Assembly (NCBI GenBank): GCA_951799405.1
Contig: OX637359.1
Coordinates: 4,150,201 to 4,214,200 of the forward strand
DNA from: Agapetus fuscipes
Lineage: Eukaryota; Arthropoda; Insecta; Trichoptera; Glossosomatidae
Length of the DNA stretch: 64,000 nt
Reading direction: 5' to 3'
Shown one piece after another: positions 9,321 to 17,745 of the stretch. Each line of letters begins with the position of its first letter. Position 1 is the stretch's first letter. The position numbers were made by a program, and so were the translations under genes. The notes below the pieces were generated by a model that saw only the letters and a program-made list of their open reading frames with translations, searched no databases and was not told where the DNA came from.

Positions 9321-9475
9321 GCCCCGGTTCGGACCCCGCCTGTGCCGTGTCCTGTCGACAATATCTTCGACCCTAGTTCAACAGATGCCATTGGGTTATT
9401 ATTGACTAATATTTAGTTATTGACTGATAATGTTAATTTTTGTTTTTGGCCAAGCAAAATAGGTAGGTACAAATA
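9321..9475 (+). mobile_element. D-SINE
   Basis: CACTAGCCCCGGTTCGGACC (B-box region) and CTTCGACCCTAGTTCAACAG match the D family. The 3' part is diverged. Confidence 0.6.
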
Positions 9476-10724
9476 AAAATTAACACTTAATTTAAAATTA
9501 AAATTGTTTGCCATTTTTAACCAAAGTCGCAGATAAAAACTCAACTAAGCCACACATGAAGTATACCTTATTTCCTGTTCGAATTCGCATGTGGAGAGTG
9601 TAACCTATTTATTTTTAAACGCAAGGAGGTAGGCCTTAGGCCAACTCCTTCACTTGAAGTTCGAGTTTGTCAGCTTCTGAGGGGGCTGGTACTCATTACT
9701 TTTGACAGTATGGTTGTCGGCCTCATACCAACTAATCAAATCAAGTTAATAAATACACTATTTTTTTTGTAAATATCAAATATAATATATTAATTATAAC
9801 CATAACCAAATTTCACATTTTCAAATACCATAATAAGCCTAATATTAACAATACAATAAAAACTTGAAAATTTTCATTTAAGAAACTTTCGCTTGCATTT
9901 TTCCAGAAGTAAAATCCTTCATTTATATATAAAAACAGCCCCCATGTAGGTATTAGAAGACGTCTACATCTGTACAAGAACTCACTTTTTTGCTAAAGAA
10001 AACAACAAAGGCTCTCTTATTTTTCAATTTTACGAGATCAGTCGTAGAACGTGAGCTTTTTAAGCGTAGAGGCGTAGACCCCACATTATGCTACACGACA
10101 TTGTACGTAGAGTAATTTCAGATAAAGCCCGATGACTTGCTACGACTTTACGACCCTCTACGACAAAGTTATTCGATACTCGGTAATCATATTTTATTAA
10201 AAGCTCTCGCTGGCTTTATTGGCAACTTATTATTGCAAAGTTTGCCGGTGAAATTTGTCTTTAAGTTATTAATAATGTCAAAGCTTGTTTTGCAATTTGA
10301 GTAATTATTTGAAGACAAAAGTACGATGTATAAAGATGGTTGGAAAACTTGCAAGAACGAGATTTTCCATTTCAATATTCTGAAACTAGAATGATAATTT
10401 TTCTTTTAAACTTTAAATTAAACATACTTTTTGTGAACTTATCTTTGATAGTTAAGCATTGGAATACCTTTGGTTGTACTGTTTTAATGAAATTATTTAT
10501 TCAAGAGAAAAATGCGTTGTCATTTGGCCGAAAAGTTGTTGATTTGTTGCTCAAATATCTCATTTTAACCGGGAAAAAAGCGACGCCACAATAACAAACG
10601 TTCTGCTACTCTTGACGACTTTCTCTCAAACAAGGGTGGAATTGGTAAAAGTAAACTATTTTCCTGCAAAGGTAGTCCTTAAACTCCATACCATATAGAT
10701 AATTTGTCAAGGAACTTTTTCTAA
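9476..10724. other. Mostly unassigned A/T-rich DNA
   Basis: Apart from a C-SINE fragment at 9615-9720 I see no supported feature. The stretch 10060-10170 repeats CTACGAC-like words but does not form a clear array. Confidence 0.3.
9615..9720 (-). mobile_element. C-SINE fragment
   Basis: GGCCTTAGGCCAACTCCTTC, then GGGGGCTGGTACTCATTAC, is the inverse of the C-SINE body. Confidence 0.55.
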
Positions 10725-10982
10725 GGGCCTGTCGCACCAACCTCCAATCAATATTTGATTGAAACATCAAATTTGATTGAAACATCAAATTTGATTGCTT
10801 AGTTCTGGTAAGGACCTCGGTTAAATATTTCTCGAAAGTTGGTAAAAATGTGATGGAATTTGAACAGGAAATATGATTCACATCAGCTGACTTACGTATA
10901 TGCAATCAATTGTTTGATTTGAAAGGGAGAAATCACACTTAATTTTGATTTTCGTCTGATTGGAGTTTGGTGCAACAGGCCC
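10725..10982. mobile_element. PIF/Harbinger-like MITE, 258 bp
   Basis: Terminal inverted repeats GGGCCTGTCGCACCAACCTC and GGTGCAACAGGCCC, similar over about 26 bp. It is flanked by TAA on both sides (10722-10724, 10983-10985). A 3-bp TWA duplication with GGGCC ends fits PIF/Harbinger. Inside is an 18-bp tandem duplication (TTGATTGAAACATCAAAT). Confidence 0.8.
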
Positions 10983-11004
10983 TAAGATCTGTCTTCAATC
11001 TAAG

Positions 11005-11080
11005 TATAGGTTTCAAATGCCACACGGACGCCCTTCGGGAACAACGCGTTAAGGAGTTGAATTATACGTGCAGCTTAGAA
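11005..11080 (+). mobile_element. C-SINE 3' fragment
   Basis: CCACACGGACGCCCTTCGGG, AACGCGTTAAGGAGTTGAA and GTGCAGCTTAG match the C-SINE 3' end. Confidence 0.55.
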
Positions 11081-11185
11081 GAAAACTTTCACTTTCGAAA
11101 GAAGACAATCAATCCACAACTTTAATACACACTTGTATCTTATTCACCATCAGATTGTTTACAAAACAAAACAATATTTATAATC

Positions 11186-11428
11186 ATAAACCATACTGTA
11201 AAAAATGGTTCACTTTGCCAATGTCACCCCTGCTTCAGAGTAGGTCGGCAAGAGTTGCAGGGCTTATGTTCATTTGAGATTGGGGTTTTTATATTGTAGG
11301 TCCACATGCAGCATGTGTAAGCGCGAAATTATGCATGTCTGCTTGTGGGAATTCATTTAATATGAATCTCAAATGATACATATCTTTGCAGCTTAGATTT
11401 AGATTTAGATTTAGATAATATTTTACAC
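11186..11428 (+). mobile_element. A-repeat
   Basis: Nearly complete, from CCATACTGTAAAAAATGG to GCAGCTTAGATTTAGATT. The tail is TTTAGA-type. The usual first 30 bp are missing. Confidence 0.8.
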
Positions 11429-12125
11429 AAGCCCGTGGCTCTAAAGCCAGGCAAGCAATCCATTTTTTTCTCTTCGTCTATCATCTCTTCTTTTTTCTAT
11501 TCCATATTAAAAATTTCGCTATGTTCATTATCTTCCCTACATATTTATTTAAACCCTTTCGTTACAATAGGATTAAATAAACATTCAGGAGTTTCTTGAT
11601 GAGGTTTTGTATATAATGAAGTCATTAGGCTAATCAGTAAGGTCACTGGGGCGTTATTATCAAATATACCGAAATGTGGGCGCCCCACATATGTGGGGAA
11701 TTTTCATATTTATATATCAAATACATAGAACACAACCTTCCAAGAAAAGGATGCTACAGCCCTCTTACATAAGTATATAAGTAAAATTACAAATCAGAAT
11801 AACCAAATATGAAACTGGGTAGTTTTAAATAACGCATTTTGTGTTCCTTGGCTTGTTCTTCTATTGGCGCCACTTCTATGGCATATCGGCGATCATTATG
11901 GTTATTTCGACCTCGATTTATGCGGCTCAAAATAGGGACTAAGTGCTTCTTTAAAACCATAGTTTTTCAGCCACGATGTCCTTCTGTCATCTAGTGGCAT
12001 CTGTTTGTATCTAAAGTTCTGCAAAATTTGTAATGATACAACAATCGCTATCACAGTTTATGGTGGTATATCCGGTTTTTTGTGACAAGCCATGAGAAAT
12101 ACGGACTTTAAAAATTTGTAATTCT
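11429..12125. other. Unassigned
   Basis: No supported gene. A short palindrome, GCGCCCCACATATGTGGGG, lies near 11675. Confidence 0.3.
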
Positions 12126-12129
12126 TATT

Positions 12130-12905
12130 TACTGACCCGTCCGTAGTCTAGTAGTAACAATTTGGACTTGAAATAGAAGGTTGTGGATTCAAATCCCGGC
12201 GGATCACAAAAATTATACCATTTATATTTTCAAATATGCTCTTCGCTGGGTTGAAAAATTCATAAGCCTTTACCGATGACTTGTCACCAAAGGTCCATCA
12301 AGCCTTACAGCAACTGAGTCTTGCTTGAGAATAAGCGCTTTGTAGCGACGACCAAGCTCGTAAAAAGTCTAGTCGATAGCTCAGTTGGTAGAATGCTTGC
12401 ATTTTATACTGAGAGCAAAGGTTTGATCCCCATCGAGGGTGTCGGACATTTTTTTTTTTTTTTTTTTCTTTAAAAAAAATAGATTTGTGGAAAGGAATGC
12501 AATCCACCAACCTATTTTACCTGGCCAGTTGTCTTCATGCGAAAGCAGAAGCTTGTGTGCATGCAACGGCATCTGTTGAACCAGGGTCGAAGTTATCGTC
12601 GCGGGATTCGAACCAGCGTTATCCGGTTCCAAATAACCTGTCTTGATCCCCGCGGCTATAACACCGACATGATTTCTCGTTTCGGTGTTCATTTCAAACT
12701 CAAATACCGGCAGGGTGTACTCAGTCTTCACAAGAAATGAGAACCAGCTCCACCGGGAGCTGGGAAAACCCCACTTCAACTGAAAGCGGTTGATGTGAGG
12801 CCGGCCCCCTTTCCCGTTAAATTAAATAGGTCTCGAATTGCCACATGCGACCCCTTCGGAGATAACGCAAGCAAAAAGTTATACTAAACGTGTAGCTTAG
12901 TTGCG
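12130..12905 (+). mobile_element. B-C composite SINE, disrupted by a D-SINE
   Basis: The B module at 12130-12362 has CCGTCCGTAGTCTAGTAGTA and GGATTCAAATCCC, and ends at GACGACCAAGCTCG. The C module starts at GTCGATAGCTCAGTTGGTAG. It is broken at 12449 by a D-SINE and resumes at about 12663 (GATTTCTCGTTTCGGTG) to the GTAGCTTAGTTGC end. Confidence 0.75.
12449..12662 (-). mobile_element. D-SINE inserted in C module, with poly(A) tail
   Basis: On the minus strand it starts GGTGTTATAGCCGCGGGGAT and carries GGTTCGAATCCCGCGACG (B-box). It continues with ACCCTGGTTCAACAGATGCC and GGTGGATTGCATTCC, and ends in a run of A. The flanks share GACAT. This is the clearest D-SINE here. Confidence 0.75.
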
Positions 12906-13595
12906 ATTGCAATTTACTCAAAATGTTTTTCAACTGACATTTCTTGTTCTTCCTCTGCAGTCTTCAGTTGCGTTGCCTGTGAAAAACTCACTTATAATTT
13001 ATTTACCGATATGTAGGTATATTTTTTCACCCGATGAACTTTTTCATTCACATTCACCCAATTTCTCTTCCCTTTCCCTTCATTAACATAAAGTAAATAC
13101 AACCCGGATACCATAGAGCGTCAGGATGTATTCGATTGCCTCTCGCTCCGTCCATATGAAAAAAGTTTTCACCCTTGGCAGTCTCTGCTCTCCTGATATA
13201 CCCCAAAATACAAAACCGTGCATTTAAACATAAAAAAAGCGTTTACCAAAAAATGTTTGCAAACTGAAGTAGCACCTCTTGTGAGTGTTAAAGGTGGTAA
13301 GTATTTTTTGTTGAAACGCTGTGGTGAAGTAAAAACGGAAAGTTTGTATGGAATAATGATCACGCTCCATCCATCAAGCGAAGCTGCCATTGTAAAGAGG
13401 AGAATTTAGATAAAAAAAAATACTCGACTATTTCGATGCGTATTAGAGAAAAAAGAGGATTTAGTATAACTAGAATTTGGTACCTCAAAGGTAAAATGGA
13501 ATAAGTTGCATATTTTAATGATTTTACCGGGCTTAATAAAAAAACAATGCGGATATTTATTTTGCACAATTTACTTCAGATTCGGGTTTTATTTC
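12906..13595. other. Unassigned
   Basis: No supported gene or repeat. Short overlapping open frames on both strands look accidental. Confidence 0.3.
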
Positions 13596-13597
13596 TT

Positions 13598-13850
13598 ACG
13601 GTCGATGGCTCAGTTGGTAGAGTGCTTGCATTCTATGCCGAGAGCTCGGGTTCGAATCCCACCGGGGGTGTCGGAAATGATTTCCCATTTCGGTGTTTAT
13701 CTCAACGCCCAAACTACAATACCGGCAAGGTTTACTCAGCCTTCACAATAAATGAGTTTCAGCCCCCTAGGGAGCTGGGGAACCCCCACTTCAACTAAAG
13801 TGGTTTGCGTAAGGCCGGTCCCCTTATCTGTAACAATAAATAGATTCCAC
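13598..13850 (+). mobile_element. C-SINE
   Basis: GGTCGATGGCTCAGTTGGTA (A-box), GGGTTCGAATCCCACCG (B-box), ACAATACCGGCAAGG and GTAAGGCCGGTCCCC. The 3' end beyond TAGATTCCACTCG is lost where an A-repeat begins. Confidence 0.8.
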
Positions 13851-13852
13851 TC

Positions 13853-14124
13853 GGCTAATCTAATCTAATCTAATATAATCTAATCTAAGTTGCAAAGATA
13901 TGTTACATTGGAGATTCACATTACATGCAATTTCACAAGCAGACACGTAAAAGTTCGCACTTGCACATGCCGCATGTGAACCTACAACATAAAAACCAAA
14001 TCTCAAACGGACATACAACCTGCAACTCTTGCCGTCCTTCCCTGAACAAGGGTGACATTGGCAAAGTGAACCATTTTTACAGCATGGGTGGTCAGCCGCA
14101 TACCAGCCTATAAGTCAAGGAACT
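13853..14124 (-). mobile_element. A-repeat
   Basis: Complete copy on the minus strand with a long TAATC tail (13853-13885), ending at CCTATAAGTCAAGGAAC. Confidence 0.85.
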
Positions 14125-14196
14125 CGTGACATGCGAAACCCTTCAGGGATAACGCAACAAGAAGTTACACTATATGTGTAGCTTAGTTGCATTTTT
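14125..14196 (+). mobile_element. C-SINE 3' end
   Basis: GACATGCGAAACCCTTCAGG, AAGAAGTTACACTATATGTG and TAGCTTAGTTGC. It probably belongs to the C-SINE at 13598, split by the intervening A-repeat. Confidence 0.65.
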
Positions 14197-14631
14197 TTTT
14201 GCGTCACAATCGGTTGGTGCAACAGAGTTACTTTTGAACTGTATAGCTTGGTGGCTGGGATACTAGTCTCACGCTACAGACAGCTTTGGCCCTTTTTATA
14301 GCATGACATGAAGATTGTTCTCGAGTTACTTAAGAACTGGCAGATACGATACCTCACCAGAATACTCGGAGAATCTTAACCAGTACAAATACCTATAAAT
14401 AAATATTTAAATACCTTACATTTAGAGACTTCACAGACTTACACAGACGCAAAACACATTATCACACATTCGCAACAATATTAATCTGATATGGGCTACT
14501 GATATAAATGCACCTTTTTTCCTACTTTCTACGAGAGAAAACACTGATAATGTTTGAAGATCCTGTAGTTTCGAACTTTATCATGAGCAAGATTCCTTTT
14601 TATCATTTTGTTGTTAACTAACAACAAATAT
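14197..14631. other. Unassigned; weak similarity to 47795-47935
   Basis: Shares ACACAGAC-type words and CATTCGCAACAATA with the later segment. Too diverged for a family call. Confidence 0.3.
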
Positions 14632-15200
14632 GTTCCTTGACCTTTAGGTTGGTATGCGGCTGACCACCCATGCTGTAAAAATGGTTCACTTTGCCAATGC
14701 CAACCCTGTTTCAGGGAAGGACGGAAAAGTTGCAGGGTGTATGTCCATTTGAGATTTGGTTTTTATGTTGTAGGTTCACATGAGGCATGTGCAAGCGCGA
14801 ACTTGTATGTGTCTGGTTGTGGGAATAAAATAATAATATTAGGATGATTTATTTGGTGAGCGCTGTTTTTGTGTGTATCACACCTCAAGAGCCCTCTGCG
14901 AGCTTGGTCGTCGCTGTAGAAAGCGCCAATTCTCAAGCAAGATCCAGTTGTTGTAAGGTTGGATGGACCTTTCAGTGACCGGTCTTTGGTAGGAATTTAT
15001 GAATTTTTCAACTCAGCGAAGAGCTCATTCGAAATATGAATGGTATATTTTGTGTGCTCCGCCGGGATCCGAATCCACAACCTTCCATTTACGAGTCCGA
15101 AGTGTTGCCACTACGGACTACGGACCGGTCCAATGCATGTAATGTGAATCTCCAATGTAACATATCTTTGCAACTTAGATTAGTTTAGATTAGATTAGAT
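14632..15200 (+). mobile_element. A-repeat interrupted by a B-SINE
   Basis: The 5' part starts at TTCCTTGACCTTTAGGTTGG and stops at GGTTGTGGGAAT (14826). It resumes at 15133 with AATGCATGTAATGTGAATC and a TTAGATTAGTTTAGATT tail. The B-SINE between them is therefore younger. Confidence 0.8.
14828..15132 (-). mobile_element. B-SINE with L2-type tail
   Basis: On the minus strand: GGACCGGTCCGTAGTCCGTA, GGATTCGGATCCC, the body, then GCAGAGGGCTCTTGAGGTG and ACACAAAAACAGCGCTCACC. The last two blocks match the L2 LINE 3' end. Confidence 0.85.
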
Positions 15201-15279
15201 AACCATAGCTGGCTAATTTTTATAGCACCGTTTAGACGTGGCACTCTAGCCACCCCAAGAGCGCTTAACCGGTTAACCT

Positions 15280-15545
15280 GTTTGTACCTGAATGTTATTT
15301 CTTATTTGTATTCCTCGGCTGAAACTGGAGCCAAATCAAAGATTGAAGAACCGATAAGAAGAGTTAATGCAATGTTTGGAGAGCGTGCATTTGCAGTTGC
15401 TGGTCCTCTGGCCTGGAACCACCTGCCACATCATGTGAGGCATGGAAAGTTCCCGGAATGCACTGAAGACAAGCAAATTTCTGGCATCATTTGCACAAGC
15501 GCCCTTGGAGTGACTACATCACGAAACGGTGCTGTAAAGAAATAA
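15280..15545 (+). pseudogene. L2/CR1-like LINE C-terminal fragment, second subfamily
   Basis: The frame encodes VNAMFGERAFAVAGPLAWN followed by HLPHHVR, the conserved C-terminal block of L2/CR1-type LINEs, then diverged residues and a stop. It differs clearly from the 2320 and 8644 copies. Confidence 0.6.
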
Positions 15546-15567
15546 TTAACTCCTCATCATCATCTAT

Positions 15568-15828
15568 AATAATCTATAATATAATATCTATAATCTAGGT
15601 TGCAAGGATATATTCATTTAAAGCTCTCAGATGTATGCCCACAAACCAACAAGTGTAGTTCGCGCTTACAAATGCTGAATGTGTACTTACAAATAAAATC
15701 CAAACCTCAAATGAACATAAGCTCCACAACTTTTGCCGACCTTCCCTGAAACAGGGGTGACATTGGCAAAGTGAACCATTTTTTACAGTATGGGTGGTCA
15801 GCCTCATACCAACCTATAAGTCAAGGAA
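15568..15828 (-). mobile_element. A-repeat, young subfamily
   Basis: Nearly identical to 16858-17115, with about two differences over some 250 bp. The diagnostic words GCTCTCAGATG and TTCATTTAAAG are shared with the copies at 59.5 and 63.4 kb. Tail is TATAATC-type. Confidence 0.85.
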
Positions 15829-15835
15829 TAATCAT

Positions 15836-16095
15836 CATCTTGACTTTATCGTTGGTATGAGGCTGACCACCCATACTGTAAAAAATGGTTCACTTTGCCA
15901 ATGTCACAGCTGTTTCAGGGAAGGTCGGCAAAAGTTACAGGGCTTATGTTCATTTTAGGTTCGGATTTTAATTTGTAAGAACACAAGCAGCATTTGAAAA
16001 CGCGAACTTACACGTGTGTATTTGTGGGCATGCACTAAATATGAATCTTAAAAATCAACTTATCTTTGCAACTGAGATAAGAGATTATTATATAG
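15836..16095 (+). mobile_element. A-repeat, head-to-head with the previous copy
   Basis: Starts CTTGACTTTATCGTTGGTAT and contains AAAACGCGAACTTACACG. It ends TTTGCAACTGAGATAAGAG, without the usual long tail. Confidence 0.8.
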
Positions 16096-16405
16096 GTACA
16101 TACATTTACCTGACGACGCGACGGTCTGAAAACCAGAAAGTTTTGTAATCTTTACATAAAAAATAGTTTAAGAGTAATGAAAAACATGCTTTCCCTTTGA
16201 AATATGAATCAATGAATTCTATGCTGTAGGCAATTTGCCTACCAATGATGACGTCTTACAAGTATTCAAAAGGCCTATTACTGATGGTAGGTATCGCTCA
16301 GATCGATTGGCGCGCGCTTTTTGCGGGTAATTTGGAATTCCGCATTTTCGCGGTTTCTCTCAATTTTCGTAAATTTGGCGGAAATATCAAAATAAATTAC
16401 CTACG
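16096..16405. other. Unassigned
   Basis: Nothing recognised. A short GC-rich patch (TTGGCGCGCGC) occurs near 16310. Confidence 0.3.
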
Positions 16406-16407
16406 CG

Positions 16408-16535
16408 GCTGGTGTCACGACAAATCGGTTAAAGATAGCTCGTCCATGGACAAATCGATCACACGACAGTTCGTCCACACGACATTTCAATCAACGACAT
16501 TACGGTCACCGACAACTCGGCCACAAAAAAATCAC
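16408..16535. repeat. FB array of degenerate 15-16-bp modules
   Basis: About seven modules of the type GACANTTCGGTCACAC: GACAAATCGGTTAAAG, GACAAATCGATCACAC, GACAGTTCGTCCACAC, GACATTTCAATCAAC, GACATTACGGTCACC, GACAACTCGGCCACA. The outer end is CACGACAAATCGG. Confidence 0.7.
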
Positions 16536-16571
16536 CAAAAACATATAAATAAGAAAATAATGTAAGTACGT

Positions 16572-16815
16572 ATGATTTATTTGATGATTGCTCATTATGT
16601 ATAAGAGCCCTTTGCGACATTGGCTGTCACTACAAAACGCCAATTCTTAAACATGACCCATTTTCTGTAAGGCTGGATAAACCTTTGGTGACGGGTCTGC
16701 TTCTTAGAGGTAAATTATTTTTTCAACCCAGCGAAGAGCATTATTAACTACATAAATATTTTTTTTCTGCTCTGCCAGGAATCGAACTCACTCATCGAGT
16801 CCGTAGTCTTTATTT
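16572..16815 (-). mobile_element. B-SINE, diverged, with L2-type tail
   Basis: TATAAGAGCCCTTTGCGAC (tail, inverse), TTCAACCCAGCGAAGAGCA and GAGTCCGTAGTC are visible in the expected inverse order. B-box region eroded. Confidence 0.7.
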
Positions 16816-16857
16816 AAGAAGTTATATTTAAGAAGAAGAATAAACGGCTATATAGCC

Positions 16858-17322
16858 TTTTACAATCTATAATCTATAATCTAAGTTGCAAGGATATATT
16901 CATTTAAAGCTCTCAGATGTATGCCCACAAACCAACAAGTGTAGTTCGCGCTTACAAATGCTGAATGTGTACTTACAAATAAAATCCAAACCTCAAATGA
17001 ACATAAGCCCCACAACTTTTGCCGACCTTCCCTGAAACAGGGGTGACATTGGCAAAGTGAACCATTTTTTACAGTATGGGTGGTCAGCCTCATACCAACC
17101 TATAAGTCAAGGAATATGAATAATAAATTACATTTAAATATAAAAAAGAACAAAACCTTACAAAGAAATCTATACAAAAAAAGTCAAAAATTTCCTATGC
17201 AAAAAATGTAGCAAATGAATACACCAACATTAGAAATCAACATTGCAGATTAGCCGCCACTTCTTCCTGTCCTTGCATACTTCTTTCATTATATCCAGAG
17301 TCATAACCTTTTTCATACAACA
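16858..17322 (-). mobile_element. RTE-A 3' end with young A-repeat
   Basis: A-repeat at 16858-17115, UTR to about 17230, then on the minus strand codons for MKEVCKDRKKW (GAAGTATGCAAGGACAGGAA). Very similar to the copy at 15568. Confidence 0.8.
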
Positions 17323-17745
17323 TTGCGATAAATATAAATATGTAGGTACATATAAGTAGGTACTGTATCTATAGGTATAAAACTAATATCTTAAAATATA
17401 ACACAAATAAATGACACATAAATAATATACAAAGATGTAAATATACGATGGTTATAAAGCAATAGAACTAACAATTTAAAAATAATAACAATAAACTTTA
17501 AAAATAATAATGCAAAAACCATAAACCAGTGTAAGCAATTGTTGTATACAAAAATTGTTGTAATAAACAACAAATCGTCATTATTTGATCAGGGTTGTCA
17601 CAACATAATATACTAAATCAGGTGTAAAATTTGCTAAAATTAATAGAATAAACAAAAGATCATTTAAAATTTCAAGGATTTTTTTATAAAAAAAAAAAAA
17701 GATTTCATACAATGCAATACAACATACAATTTACAATGTGTTGTG
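17323..17745. other. Unassigned, very A/T-rich
   Basis: Low-complexity A/T DNA with no recognised feature. Confidence 0.3.

Noticed and set aside
12449..12470. The T run at 12449 as a Pol III terminator for the B-C SINE
   Set aside because: It is the poly(A) tail of a D-SINE inserted on the opposite strand.
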